Assembly: GCA_903862425.1 (NCBI GenBank)
Contig: CAIOYC010000025.1
Location: 1 to 64,000, forward strand
Reading direction: 5' to 3'
Length of the DNA stretch: 64,000 nt
Source: an uncultured Caulobacterales bacterium
Lineage (GTDB): Bacteria > Pseudomonadota > Alphaproteobacteria > Caulobacterales > Caulobacteraceae
Part shown: positions 26,439-35,168 of the stretch, one piece after another
How positions within the stretch are numbered: the stretch's first letter is position 1
Layout: every line of letters begins with the position of its first letter
Made by a program: the position numbers and the translations under genes
The notes under the pieces: generated by a model
What the model was told of the DNA's origin: nothing
What the model saw: only the letters and a program-made list of their open reading frames with translations
The model's database searches: none

Positions 26439-28361
26439 CTAGACGGGCGCCCTGGCCGCCGGCGGGGCGGTTCGCTGCACCACGGGCGGGGGCTGCAGAA
26501 CGGCGGAGGTTCCCTTGGCGCCGGCCTTGGGTTCGGCGTCGAACAGGCTGGCGAGCTGTTCGGTGATGGCGCCGCCGAGCTGCTCCACATCGACGATGGT
26601 CACCGCGCGTCGATAATAGCGGGTCACGTCGTGGCCGATGCCGATGGCGATCAACTCCACCGGGCTCTTGGCCTCGATTTCCGAGATCACCGCGCGCAGG
26701 TGGCGCTCAAGATAGTGGCCGGCGTTGACGGACAGGGTGGAGTCGTCCACCGGCGCGCCGTCTGAAATCACCATCAGGATCTTGCGCTGTTCGGGACGTC
26801 CGAGCAGGCGCTGGTGGGCCCACAGCAGGGCCTCGCCGTCGATATTCTCTTTCAAGAGGCCCTCGCGCATCATCAGGCCGAGGTTCTTGCGCGCGCGACG
26901 CCAGGGGGCGTCAGCCGCCTTGTAGATGATGTGGCGAAGGTCGTTCAGGCGCCCCGGATGGCCCGGCTTGCCCGCCTTGATCCAGGCCTCGCGCGCCTGC
27001 CCGCCCTTCCAGGCGCGGGTGGTGAAACCGAGCACCTCGGTCTTCACCCCGCAGCGCTCCAGGGTGCGGGCCAGGATGTCGGCGCTGATGGCCGCCACCA
27101 TGATGGGCCGCCCACGCATGGAGCCGGAATTATCGATCAGCAGGGTGACCACCGTGTCCTTGAACTCGGTGTCCTTTTCCTCCTTGAACGACAGGGGGGC
27201 GGTGGGATCGATGATCACGCGGGTGAGGCGCGATACGTCGAGCACGCCCTCCTCGAGGTCGAACAGCCAGGAGCGGTTCTGCTGCGCCAGCAGGCGCCGT
27301 TGCAGCCGGTTGGCCAGGCGCGACACCACGCTGGAGAGGGCAAGCAGCTGCTGGTCGAGATAGGCGCGAAGCCGGGTCAGCTCGTCCGGATCGCAAAGCT
27401 CCTCGGCGGTGACGATCTCGTCGGCGGCGGTGGTGAAGACGCGATAAGGCGGCTCCGGCTGGCCCCTGTCGTTGAATTCGGGGCGGGAGGGCTGGGCGCC
27501 GTCGGCCGTGTCGGGCGCCTCGTCGGAGAGGTCGGCGTCGTCCGCCTCCTCGGCCGACATCTCCTGCTCTTCGCCGGCGTCGCTATCCTGGTCGGCGCTC
27601 TCGGTGCGTTCGGAGGTGGAGCCCTCTGGGGTCTCGCCTTCGCCTTCGCTGTCCTCCGCGTCGCCTTCGTCAGGCTGGTCGGTCTGTTCGGAGTCCTCGT
27701 CGGCGGCTTCGTCCGAGCTGTCGGCGCTGTCGTCGCCCATGTCGAGGTCGCGCAGGATGGAGCGCACCACGCGGCCGAACGCTGTCTGGTCCTCGATCTT
27801 GGAGACCAGCTGGTCGAGGTCCTTGCCGGCCTTGGCCTCGATACCGGGTCGCAGCGCCTCCACCACGGCCCGCGCGCCGTCGGGGGCGGGTTCGCCGGTC
27901 AGCCGTTCGCGCACGATCAGGCCGAGCACGTCGGACATAGGCACAGCCTCAGGCGCAGTGCGGGCGAAACCCTTGCGCTCCAGGCTGGCGTCGAGGGCGG
28001 CGGCCAGGTTCTGGCGCACGCCGCCGAGGGCGTTGGCGCCGATGGCCTCGATCCGCGCCTGTTCCACCGCCTCGAAGATCTGCGCCGACTGGGCGTCATA
28101 CGGGCGCAGGCGGGCATGGGCGGCGGTGTCGTGGTGAGCGAGACGCAGGGCCATCTGGTCGGCGAGACCGCGAATGCGCGAGGCCTCGCGGCTGTTCAGG
28201 TCGCGGGGCGGATGCGGCAGGGTCGCGCGATTGCCCACCAACGACGGCCCGTCGCCGGAGAACACCACCTCTAGGTCGGGCTGCTCCGCCAACGAGCGCG
28301 CCGCATGGGCCAGCGCGCGCTTGAACGGTTCGGTCGGGCTCTCGGTCTTACCGGCGGACAT
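26439..28361 (-). CDS. cobT: Cobaltochelatase subunit CobT
   Basis: 640 residues, normal for CobT. With CobN and the AAA+ subunit CobS it inserts cobalt into hydrogenobyrinic acid diamide in aerobic B12 synthesis. The N-terminal half begins [28 protein letters not shown]; a strongly acidic Asp/Glu/Ser-rich segment covers about residues 210-290; the C-terminal vWA domain has an intact [16 protein letters not shown] (Asp near 405) and [12 protein letters not shown]. cobS, normally next door, is not adjacent: a divergent amidohydrolase gene lies upstream. Confidence 0.95.
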   Translation of the reverse strand: MSAGKTESPTEPFKRALAHAARSLAEQPDLEVVFSGDGPSLVGNRATLPHPPRDLNSREASRIRGLADQMALRLAHHDTAAHARLRPYDAQSAQIFEAVEQARIEAIGANALGGVRQNLAAALDASLERKGFARTAPEAVPMSDVLGLIVRERLTGEPAPDGARAVVEALRPGIEAKAGKDLDQLVSKIEDQTAFGRVVRSILRDLDMGDDSADSSDEAADEDSEQTDQPDEGDAEDSEGEGETPEGSTSERTESADQDSDAGEEQEMSAEEADDADLSDEAPDTADGAQPSRPEFNDRGQPEPPYRVFTTAADEIVTAEELCDPDELTRLRAYLDQQLLALSSVVSRLANRLQRRLLAQQNRSWLFDLEEGVLDVSRLTRVIIDPTAPLSFKEEKDTEFKDTVVTLLIDNSGSMRGRPIMVAAISADILARTLERCGVKTEVLGFTTRAWKGGQAREAWIKAGKPGHPGRLNDLRHIIYKAADAPWRRARKNLGLMMREGLLKENIDGEALLWAHQRLLGRPEQRKILMVISDGAPVDDSTLSVNAGHYLERHLRAVISEIEAKSPVELIAIGIGHDVTRYYRRAVTIVDVEQLGGAITEQLASLFDAEPKAGAKGTSAVLQPPPVVQRTAPPAARAPV

Positions 28362-28489
28362 GCGCGATACTTACGCGGGGATGGGGGGCGGCGAAAGATG
28401 GGAAGCGCCGACCCGCAAGATTGACCGCTCAGGAGGCTTCACGCAGACTGAACGCTGATAACTAAAAAACCCAGGGACGGAGCTGCACC

Positions 28490-30238
28490 ATGGCCAAGCC
28501 AGCCTATGACCTCGTCCTGCGCGGTGGGACGGTGGTGGACGGAACCGGCGGCGCACGGTTCGAAGCCGACGTGGCGGTGTCCGGCGGGGTTATCGTCGAG
28601 GTCGGGGCCGTGTCCGGCCAGGGGCGCGAGGAACTGGATGCGCGGGGCCTTCTGGTCACCCCCGGCTTTGTCGATGTGCATACCCATTATGACGGCCAGG
28701 CCACCTGGGACGAGCGGATGCAACCCTCTTCCTGGCATGGGGTCACCACCGTCGTGATGGGCAATTGCGGCGTCGGCTTTGCGCCGTGCAAGCCGGAAGA
28801 CCACGACCGCCTGATCAGCCTGATGGAGGGGGTGGAGGACATTCCCCATCCGGTGATGGCCGAAGGGCTACCGTGGAGCTGGCAGTCTTATCCGGAGTAC
28901 CTTGATACCCTGGCCGCCCGCCGCTTCGACCTGGACATCGGCTCGCAGCTGCCCCACGCGGCGTTGCGAGTGTTCGTGATGGGCGAGCGCGGCGCTAACC
29001 GCGAGCAGGCCAGTCCGGCCGAGATCAACGCCATGGCCGCCATAGCCAAGCGCGCCATGGAGGCGGGCGCGCTTGGCTTCTCCACCTCACGCACGCTCAA
29101 TCACCGCACCTCCGATGGCCAGCCTACGCCCACCCTGACGGCAGAGGCGGACGAGTTGGTGGGCATCGCCATGGGCCTTCGCGCCGCCAATGCCGGCGTC
29201 TTGCAGGTCGTGTCCGACTTCGCCGACCCGGAGGCGGAATTCGCCATGCTGCGCCGTATGACGCGCGAGAGCGGGCGGCCACTGACCTTCTCCCTGCTCC
29301 AATCCCCCCGTGCTCCGGAAAGCTGGCGCATGCTGCTGGCGGCGGTGCATCAGGCGCGCACCGAGGGGCTGGACATCCGGCCCCAGGTCTGCGGCCGTCC
29401 GGTCGGCGTGCTACTGGGGCTGGAATTGACGCTGAACCCCTTCCTGCAGCACCCGGCCTACAAGGAGATCGCCCACCTGACGCTGGCCGAGCGCGTGGCG
29501 GGGCTGAAGAGCGACGTCGCCCTGCGCGCTCGCCTGTTCGAGGAGCCCACAGACGGCGAATCCATCTTCGCCGCCTCCACCCTGCGCGCCTGGGACAACA
29601 TGTATACCCTGGCGGCCCGCGCGCCGGACTATGAGCCGAGGCTCGAGGATTCGCTGGGCGCACGCGCCCGTAACCTCGGAGTCAATCCGGCCGAACTGGC
29701 CCTCGACCACATGCTGGCGGGCGGCGGCAGCGGCATGATCTACGTGCCTTTCCTGAACTACGCCAACGCCGACCTGCAGCACGCCTATGAGCTGCTCGCC
29801 GACGACTGCACCATCCCAGGCCTTTCCGACGGCGGCGCTCACGTGGGCACAATCTGCGACGGTTCCTTCCCGACCTCCATGCTGACCCACTGGACGCGGG
29901 ATCGCACGCGCGGGCCGAAGTTCAGCGTCGAGCAGGTGGTGCGTATGCAGACGCACGATACCGCCAGCGCCTTCGGCCTGCACGACCGGGGCCTTATCCA
30001 GCCCGGTCTCAGAGCCGACCTGAACCTGATCGACTACGACGCGCTGACCCTGCTCGCGCCCGAGGTCGTCTACGACCTCCCCGCCGGCGGCCGTCGCCTC
30101 ATCCAGCGCGCCGAAGGCTATCGCGCCACGATCGTCGCCGGCGAGATCACCTACCGCGATGGGGAGCCGACGGGCGCCCTGCCGGGCCGGTTGCTACGCG
30201 GCCCTAGAAACGCATCGCGGGCGATAGCCGCGGAATAG
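28490..30238 (+). CDS. N-acyl-D-amino-acid deacylase-like amidohydrolase
   Basis: 582 residues. It belongs to the metal-dependent amidohydrolase superfamily: N-terminal small domain [16 protein letters not shown], then [18 protein letters not shown] with the metal-binding HxH, a Cys in [24 protein letters not shown], and late ligands in [13 protein letters not shown]. The C-terminal sandwich ends [17 protein letters not shown]. This layout fits D-aminoacylases, which hydrolyse N-acyl-D-amino acids; related enzymes act on other amides, so the substrate is not certain. The 128-bp divergent spacer to cobT holds its promoter region. Confidence 0.86.
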   Translation: MAKPAYDLVLRGGTVVDGTGGARFEADVAVSGGVIVEVGAVSGQGREELDARGLLVTPGFVDVHTHYDGQATWDERMQPSSWHGVTTVVMGNCGVGFAPCKPEDHDRLISLMEGVEDIPHPVMAEGLPWSWQSYPEYLDTLAARRFDLDIGSQLPHAALRVFVMGERGANREQASPAEINAMAAIAKRAMEAGALGFSTSRTLNHRTSDGQPTPTLTAEADELVGIAMGLRAANAGVLQVVSDFADPEAEFAMLRRMTRESGRPLTFSLLQSPRAPESWRMLLAAVHQARTEGLDIRPQVCGRPVGVLLGLELTLNPFLQHPAYKEIAHLTLAERVAGLKSDVALRARLFEEPTDGESIFAASTLRAWDNMYTLAARAPDYEPRLEDSLGARARNLGVNPAELALDHMLAGGGSGMIYVPFLNYANADLQHAYELLADDCTIPGLSDGGAHVGTICDGSFPTSMLTHWTRDRTRGPKFSVEQVVRMQTHDTASAFGLHDRGLIQPGLRADLNLIDYDALTLLAPEVVYDLPAGGRRLIQRAEGYRATIVAGEITYRDGEPTGALPGRLLRGPRNASRAIAAE

Positions 30239-30258
30239 CCAGAACCTGTACATGACAG

Positions 30259-30368
30259 CCGCTCATCCCCGTGAAGGCGGGGAAGCCCGTCGGGACAGCC
30301 GCTCCGACTGCCCGACGGCCTGGATTTGCACCTAATGATCCATCTCGTTCCCCGCCTTCGGGAACGAG
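30259..30368. repeat. REP-like hairpin pair between convergent genes
   Basis: Two GC-rich hairpins: CCGCTCATCCCCGTGAAGGCGGGG at 30259-30282, and CTCGTTCCC-GCCTTC-GGGAACGAG (perfect 9-bp stem) at 30344-30368. They belong to a family recurring at 31694, 36613/36679 and 46888. They lie between the stops of the amidohydrolase and the DUF3089 gene, so the second may also act as a transcript end. Confidence 0.7.
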
Positions 30369-30381
30369 CGGATTTAGGATT

Positions 30382-31575
30382 TTACTTCGTCGAGCGGAGG
30401 TATTCGGCGGTTTCTGAACGGACGTCGTCGATCAGGTTGCCCATGGTCAGGTTCATGTCGACGAGGTGCAGGCCCCAGTTGGCCTGGACCTTGCCGAAGA
30501 TGACCACGTCGCCGGCATATTCGGTCGTGCGCTTGCCGCCCGGATTGGGGTTGGTGGAGATGGCCAGATAGGTCTTGCCCGTGACGTCCTTCTGGCATTC
30601 GGACGCCAGCATGCCGGGGACTTCCACGAACGGCGTGGTGATCTTCGTCGCGGGATCGGTCCAGGCCTTCTGCTTGGCGGCGTCTGTGCCGGCGGCGATC
30701 ATCTCGGCGCCCGAGGCCATGTAGGCGTGCAACTCGCCCTTGCCGCCGCCGAGCGCGGCGGGATTGGAGCAGGCCGCCTCCATGCCGGGACCCGAAGAGC
30801 CTCCGAACAGGCTGTCGGCGGGCGGCGGGGCGCTGGCGCGGAACGAGGCGAAATTCATCACACAGCCCACCTGACTCGCACTCCGGCACAGGGGGATGGA
30901 CTTGAAGTCGCCGCCCACGTCCTTGCCCACCGGCACCTGCAGGCGCGCGCCGCCGAGAACGACAGAGACGATCTTGGACTGGATCGGCTTGGCGTCGATC
31001 TCGTTCTTGACCAGCTGGATCAGCACACCGGACCCCTGGCTATGCCCGATCAGGACGACGCCCCGGCCCTTGTTGTCGTGGGCCAGATAGTAGTTCCAGG
31101 CGTCCTTCACGTCGTTATAGCCCAGCAGCTGGTCGACGCCGGCCATGGGCTTGCCGGTCATGCGCGCGCGCAGGGCCGTCAGCGTCACCTGCCGATAGAG
31201 CGGCGCATAGGGACGGCAAACCGAGGCGAAGCGGGCGAACTGCTGCTTGATCACCGAGATTTCCTCGGGACCGGCGTCCATGTCAGAGTTCGGCGTCTTG
31301 TCGTTGGAGACGGTGGGATAGACGTAGAAACAGTCGATCTTCGGATCGGCGGCGGCCTTGAACCTGTCCAGCGACGTGGAGCCGTCGGCCTTCACCACCG
31401 TGGCGTCGAGATCGACGGTGCAGGCGTCGGCGCGGCCGGGCTTGCACAGCCAGGTCTTGCCATCCGCGTAGTCGTTCTTCGTGACGGCGGCGGCGGGCGC
31501 CTCGGCAAGGGCCGGCGCGACGGCCAACAGGCCCCAGGCGGCGAGAGCGACGGGCGTGAGCGTGAGCTTGGACAT
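30382..31575 (-). CDS. Secreted DUF3089-family alpha/beta hydrolase
   Basis: 397 residues. A signal peptide (KLTLTPVALAAWGLLAVAPALA) is followed by an alpha/beta hydrolase domain: KIDCFYVYPTVSNDKTPNSDM near the front, the nucleophile elbow VLIGHSQGSGVLIQL, and later cysteines (IPLCRSASQVGCVMNF). FYVYPT and RPYAPLYRQVTL are the conserved DUF3089 blocks. Members are presumed periplasmic esterase-like enzymes without an assigned substrate. No partner gene is adjacent. Confidence 0.86.
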   Translation of the reverse strand: MSKLTLTPVALAAWGLLAVAPALAEAPAAAVTKNDYADGKTWLCKPGRADACTVDLDATVVKADGSTSLDRFKAAADPKIDCFYVYPTVSNDKTPNSDMDAGPEEISVIKQQFARFASVCRPYAPLYRQVTLTALRARMTGKPMAGVDQLLGYNDVKDAWNYYLAHDNKGRGVVLIGHSQGSGVLIQLVKNEIDAKPIQSKIVSVVLGGARLQVPVGKDVGGDFKSIPLCRSASQVGCVMNFASFRASAPPPADSLFGGSSGPGMEAACSNPAALGGGKGELHAYMASGAEMIAAGTDAAKQKAWTDPATKITTPFVEVPGMLASECQKDVTGKTYLAISTNPNPGGKRTTEYAGDVVIFGKVQANWGLHLVDMNLTMGNLIDDVRSETAEYLRSTK

Positions 31576-31693
31576 GATGAGATAACCTCCCGGACTTTAT
31601 CGTTGGGAGCACTATCGCCGTACCCGACCGGGTCGTCCAGCGATGAGGGTTACGCGACATACTGGATTTGCAAAATTCCGCCGCGCCCCACGC

Positions 31694-31723
31694 CGCTCAT
31701 CCCGCCTTCGCGGGGACGAGCGG
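31694..31723. repeat. REP-like hairpin
   Basis: CGCTCATCCCGC-CTTC-GCGGGGACGAGCGG folds into a near-perfect hairpin of the same family as the units at 30259 and 36613. It lies 8 bp beyond the stop of the lipocalin gene and may protect or terminate its transcript. Confidence 0.7.
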
Positions 31724-31730
31724 GTTTTGG

Positions 31731-32285
31731 CTACCCCTTGGGCTGGGGCGGGAATTCCAGTTTGGTGACATCATAGCCGAGGGCCGCCGCCCGACCGACC
31801 AGGGCGTTGCGCTGGGCTTCGGAGACCTGGGGATCGCGGGTGAAGATCGACAGGTCCTTGAAGTTGGGCGAGGCGACGATGAACCAGGAATAGGCGTCGT
31901 CGTGATCGAGCACCCAATAGTCGCGGCCGGCGCGGAAAAACGCGAACACCTTGTAGCTGGTGTGGAACTTGGCCCCCGTGGAGGGATCGGGGAAGGTCAC
32001 CGGCCCCTCGAACACCTTTTCCTTGCCAAGGTTGGGGTCGCCCATACGGCAGCTGTCGCGGTCCATCAGCACGCCGTCGTCATTGGTGGTGAAGCGAGTC
32101 TCGCCCGCAACGCACCCGGTGGTGATGTCCATCGGGTTGCGGGCGATCTCGTGCCAGATGCCGAGATAGAAGCGGTCCTTGTCCACCGGCTTGGTCGGCT
32201 CGGGCGCCTTGGGCTCGGCGGCAAGGGCGGCGCCCGCGGCCATGAGTGTCGCGGCGGCGAAGGCGGTGGCGAGCAGACGGCGCAT
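31731..32285 (-). CDS. Lipocalin-family protein (Blc-like)
   Basis: 184 residues. A signal peptide (MRRLLATAFAAATLMAAGAALA) is followed by a lipocalin barrel: the signature G-x-W in RFYLGIWHEIARNP, a second conserved strand YKVFAFFRAGRDYWVLDHDDAYSWFIV and the Blc-like SPNFKDLSIFTRDPQVSE. Bacterial lipocalins of this type sit in the envelope and bind lipids or other hydrophobic ligands. There is no lipobox Cys at the cleavage site, so it is probably soluble in the periplasm rather than a lipoprotein. Single gene. Confidence 0.85.
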   Translation of the reverse strand: MRRLLATAFAAATLMAAGAALAAEPKAPEPTKPVDKDRFYLGIWHEIARNPMDITTGCVAGETRFTTNDDGVLMDRDSCRMGDPNLGKEKVFEGPVTFPDPSTGAKFHTSYKVFAFFRAGRDYWVLDHDDAYSWFIVASPNFKDLSIFTRDPQVSEAQRNALVGRAAALGYDVTKLEFPPQPKG

Positions 32286-32391
32286 GACGTGTCCTTGGGG
32301 CGGCGAAACATCAATCCGCATCCACAAGAGCGGTTCCAGTTGACCGCATCAAGGCCAAGCTTACCTATTGGGGAAGCTGAAGGAGCAAAGA

Positions 32392-32772
32392 ATGATCGGC
32401 TTCCTGCTGCGATGGATCGTCGGCGCGCTCGGCCTGTGGCTGGCGGCCGCGATCGTGCCCGGCGTTCGCATCGACGGGCTTGAAACCCTCGTGCTGGCGG
32501 CGCTGGCGCTGGGCCTCGTCAATGCCTTCGTGCGGCCGGTGGTGATCTTCCTCACCCTGCCGCTGACCCTGATCACGCTCGGCCTGTTCCTGCTGGTAAT
32601 TAACGCTGCGCTGTTCTGGCTGGTCAGCCGCTTTCTGCACGGCTTCCATGTGCACGGCTTCGTCGCGGCGATCCTCGGCGCCATCGTCACCGGATTGGTG
32701 AGCTGGTTCGCCTCCGGCTTTATCGGCGCGGCGGGCCGAATCGAGAAGATCGGAAAGCGGAAGCGGGGCTAG
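32392..32772 (+). CDS. Phage holin family 4 (PF04020-type) membrane protein
   Basis: 126 residues from ATG 32392, preceded by AAGGAG. It has four hydrophobic segments: FLLRWIVGALGLWLAAAIVPG, LVLAALALGLVNAFVRPVV, LTLITLGLFLLVINAALFWL and GFVAAILGAIVTGLVSWFAS. The pattern GxRIDGLETL, NAFVRPVV and PLTLITLGLFLLVINA is typical of this widespread family, which is named after mycobacterial holins but mostly encoded on chromosomes with unknown function. There is no sign of a prophage here. The stop overlaps the convergent TPR gene by 4 nt. Confidence 0.85.
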   Translation: MIGFLLRWIVGALGLWLAAAIVPGVRIDGLETLVLAALALGLVNAFVRPVVIFLTLPLTLITLGLFLLVINAALFWLVSRFLHGFHVHGFVAAILGAIVTGLVSWFASGFIGAAGRIEKIGKRKRG

Positions 32773-33362
32773 CCCGCGTCGCGGCGGGCGACGGTGTAGC
32801 GCTTCAGCTCTTCCTGCGGCGGGGTCCAGTTTGGGGCCAGTTCCGTGGCCTTGAGGAAGTCGAAATAGGCGCCCTTCACGTCGTCGAGTCGCTCCTTGGC
32901 CAGAGCGCGGTTGTAATAGGCGCGCTCGGGCTGCTGGGGATTGTAGGTGAGGCCGAGGTCGATATCGGCCACGCCTTCTTTGAGGTGACGGTCGTGGATG
33001 CGCACCGCGCCGCGATTGACCAGCGCCTCGCCCATGGTCGGATAGATGGCCAGGGCCTCATTGAAATCGGCCCGCGCCCGGTCCCACGCCTCCAGGCGCA
33101 GATAGAGGACGCCGCGATTCACATAGGTGCCGGCCAGATCGCGACCGAACAGGGCCTCGTGCTCGATGGCCAGATTGCAGACGTGCAGGGTCTCGGGTGT
33201 GGCGTTGCCGTGCCGGGCGGCCAGCGAGCAGGCGGTGGCCTGACTGTCGGCGCCGCTGAAGATGGTCACCTGCGCCATGGCTTTCGGCGCCAGAACGAGC
33301 GGCGCGGCGGCGAGGCCGGCGATGAGGACGAATGCGCGGAAAACCGTCGAACGAAGGACCAT
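32769..33362 (-). CDS. Exported tetratricopeptide-repeat protein
   Basis: 197 residues. A signal peptide (VFRAFVLIAGLAAAPLVLAPKAMA) precedes a short Cys-containing region (ATACSLAARHGNATPETLHVCNLAIEH) and about three TPR motifs between residues 78 and 180 (AGTYVNRGVLYLRLEAWDRA, GEALVNRGAVRIHDRH, PERAYYNRALAKERLDD). It is a periplasmic scaffold-type protein of unknown partner. Its start region is divergent from the membrane-protein operon at 33507. Confidence 0.85.
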   Translation of the reverse strand: MVLRSTVFRAFVLIAGLAAAPLVLAPKAMAQVTIFSGADSQATACSLAARHGNATPETLHVCNLAIEHEALFGRDLAGTYVNRGVLYLRLEAWDRARADFNEALAIYPTMGEALVNRGAVRIHDRHLKEGVADIDLGLTYNPQQPERAYYNRALAKERLDDVKGAYFDFLKATELAPNWTPPQEELKRYTVARRDAG

Positions 33363-33449
33363 GGGACCCCTCCCGTAGCGAACCTGGGCAAGCCTATGCC
33401 TCTGATCGACGGAGGCAAGCGAAACCGTAGCGCAGCCTCACTCGTAACA

Positions 33450-33484
33450 ATGTACTTTACATCACAAAGTCATTGGCCTATATC
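33450..33484 (+). promoter_or_regulatory. Promoter with palindromic operator over the -35 box
   Basis: TTTACA (33456-33461), a 17-bp spacer and TATATC (33479-33484) make a good sigma-70-type promoter, 22 bp before the ATG at 33507. The dyad ATGTA-CTT-TACAT (33450-33462) covers the -35 element, a natural operator position. The second gene of the operon encodes a winged-helix regulator, so autoregulation is likely. Confidence 0.65.
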
Positions 33485-33506
33485 GGCTCCATCACGGGAG
33501 GCTCCT

Positions 33507-34112
33507 ATGACTGACGACATCCAATCCCTGCGCGACGACATCGCCTATCTCAAGGCGCTGGCCAGCGAGGGGCAGAACTCCGGCGCCCTGGGCGGCTGGA
33601 TCATGATCGCCGCGGGGCTGAGCTTCGGCGTGGCCAGCCTCGTGCAGTGGGCGGGGCTGACCCACAGTTTCGGCGTGACGCCGTTGATTTCCAATGCCGC
33701 CTGGCTCGTGTCGCTCCTGGTTTTCTTTGCGGTCCTGTTTACCGTTAAGCGGGCGCAGGCCTGCGAGGGCGGTCGATCCACCAGCCTGGCCTGGCAGGGA
33801 ATCGGCTGGGGCCTGTTCGTTCTGTTCCTGGCCATCGCCATCGCGACCTGGAAGACCCAGAGCCCGACGATCATGCTCTTCGCGCCCTCCATCGTGCTCG
33901 GCCTCTACGGCGCCGCCTGGTCGACCGCGGCGGCGATCAGCAAGAAGGCCTGGCTGTGGGCGACCGCCGCCGGATCGTTCGCCGCCTCGCTGATTTCCGC
34001 CTGGCTGATCGGCGATGCGAGCGAATACCTGTTCTACGCCGCCGCCCTGGTGCTGCTGGCCGCCGTGCCGGGCATGGTGTTCGTCGCCGCCGGCCGGCGC
34101 GTTGCGGCCTGA
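33507..34112 (+). CDS. Multi-spanning membrane protein of unknown function
   Basis: 201 residues from ATG 33507 with GGGAGG upstream. A short soluble N-terminus (TDDIQSLRDDIAYLKALASEG, helical) is followed by six predicted membrane segments, arranged in pairs (e.g. GGWIMIAAGLSFGVASLVQWA and LISNAAWLVSLLVFFAVLF). No catalytic motif is visible. It is followed after 7 bp by a winged-helix regulator gene; this pair is a recurring two-gene unit in alphaproteobacteria as far as I recall. A role in membrane sensing or transport is only a guess. Confidence 0.8.
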   Translation: MTDDIQSLRDDIAYLKALASEGQNSGALGGWIMIAAGLSFGVASLVQWAGLTHSFGVTPLISNAAWLVSLLVFFAVLFTVKRAQACEGGRSTSLAWQGIGWGLFVLFLAIAIATWKTQSPTIMLFAPSIVLGLYGAAWSTAAAISKKAWLWATAAGSFAASLISAWLIGDASEYLFYAAALVLLAAVPGMVFVAAGRRVAA

Positions 34113-34119
34113 GCCCGCC

Positions 34120-34425
34120 ATGGACGGGTTCGACATCGACGCCATCGACGAGGTGATCCACGGCCGGGTGCGGCTCGGCATCATGGCCTACCTGTCCACC
34201 GCCGAGGCCGCCGACTTCAACGAGCTGAAGCGGCGACTGCAGACCACGGACGGAAACCTGTCGGTTCATGTGCGCAAGCTGGAGGAGGCGGGCTATGTGG
34301 GCGTGGACAAGAGCTTCGTCGGCCGCAAACCCCTCACCCGCGTGCGCCTGACGCCTGAAGGCCGCGCCGCCTTCGTCGGCTATCTCGACGCGATGACCCG
34401 GCTGGTGAACGCGGCGGGGCGCTGA
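34120..34425 (+). CDS. Winged-helix transcriptional regulator (HTH_27 type)
   Basis: 101 residues. The whole protein is one winged helix: VIHGRVRLGIMAYLSTAEAA, the recognition region DFNELKRRLQTTDGNLSVHV, then KLEEAGYVGVDKSFVGRKP as wing and RVRLTPEGRAAFVGYL. This matches the short PF13601-type regulators related to MarR/ArsR. No metal-binding cysteines are seen. It is the second gene after the membrane protein and the likely reader of the operator at 33450-33462. Confidence 0.85.
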   Translation: MDGFDIDAIDEVIHGRVRLGIMAYLSTAEAADFNELKRRLQTTDGNLSVHVRKLEEAGYVGVDKSFVGRKPLTRVRLTPEGRAAFVGYLDAMTRLVNAAGR

Positions 34426-34429
34426 GGGC

Positions 34430-35092
34430 CTAGCCCTTCCGCCCCCGCACCACCCACCACGCCACGGCGATGCCAAAGATGCCGAGCAGCCACATCCACC
34501 ACAGGCTGTCGGTCCACTTCTTCGGTGTTTCCAGCGACAGGCCGCCGCAATCGGGGAACAGGGCCTCGCGGCCGCCCGGCGCGGTGCAATAGAGCTGCAG
34601 CGCCGCGCGCCAATGGGGCCCTTTGAAGTATTGCACCTCCACCGCGTGGCGACCCATCGCAAGCGCCGCCGCGCCCGAAGCGCCGACCGGCGGATGCACG
34701 CCATCGTCATCCACCACCGTCTTGCCGTCGATGATCAGGCGCGAGCCATCCTGGCTGACAAGGCGAAACCCATAGGTCCCCGGCGCCGCCACCATCAGGG
34801 CGGCGGTATAATCCATGGCGAACCACTCGTTGCGGTCGGTCAGGCCGACGAAGCCGTCCGCCGAACTCTGCGGGACCACATTGAGGTTCGGTGCGAACAC
34901 GGTGGCCTTGCGATGCATGCGGGTGAAGTCCGGCAGACGGCTCGTCCCCTTCTCCACCGTGTAGTAATCGCCGCGCAGGGTGTGCTCGATCGGCCCGTGC
35001 AGACCGAAGGGACGCTGGTAGGGCTTGGGTCCGCAAGCGGCCAAAGTCGCCGACACCAGCACGAAAGCGGCGATCCGGGCGCCTCCGCGCAT
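34430..35092 (-). CDS. PA14-domain lipoprotein with C-terminal membrane helix
   Basis: 220 residues from ATG 35092, chosen over an upstream TTG because GAAGAGG precedes it. The signal peptide ends in lipobox LAAC (Cys20). The central part (about 40-175) looks like a PA14 beta-barrel: FVGLTDRNEWFAMDYTAAL, GTYGFRLVSQDGSRLIIDGKTVVDDDG and GRHAVEVQYFKGP. PA14 domains often bind carbohydrate. Unusually for a lipoprotein, the C-terminus has a membrane helix (WWMWLLGIFGIAVAWWVV) followed by RGRKG. Its stop is 4 bp from that of the convergent regulator. Confidence 0.78.
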   Translation of the reverse strand: MRGGARIAAFVLVSATLAACGPKPYQRPFGLHGPIEHTLRGDYYTVEKGTSRLPDFTRMHRKATVFAPNLNVVPQSSADGFVGLTDRNEWFAMDYTAALMVAAPGTYGFRLVSQDGSRLIIDGKTVVDDDGVHPPVGASGAAALAMGRHAVEVQYFKGPHWRAALQLYCTAPGGREALFPDCGGLSLETPKKWTDSLWWMWLLGIFGIAVAWWVVRGRKG

Positions 35093-35168
35093 GCTTGCCT
35101 CTTCCTTCCTTATCAATGGTCACTAATATGGGGCGAAGGCCCGAAGGCCAAGCTCAGGGAGAGCGTCC

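Noticed and set aside
28380-28489. Possible glycine-type riboswitch upstream of the amidohydrolase (GCGCCGA...GCAAG...CGCTCAGG)
   Set aside because: CTCAGG and GCGCCGA are reminiscent of the aptamer, but the core GCCGAAGG-N-GCAA is not matched (CCGACCCGCAA), the GGACAGA box is absent and no closing P1 helix is evident.
30239-31730. REP-like hairpins as a CRISPR array
   Set aside because: The units are too few, irregularly spaced, palindromic and separated by genes; there are no cas genes.
32392-32772. Holin-family gene as evidence of a prophage
   Set aside because: This family is widespread on chromosomes, and no other phage gene or attachment site lies nearby.
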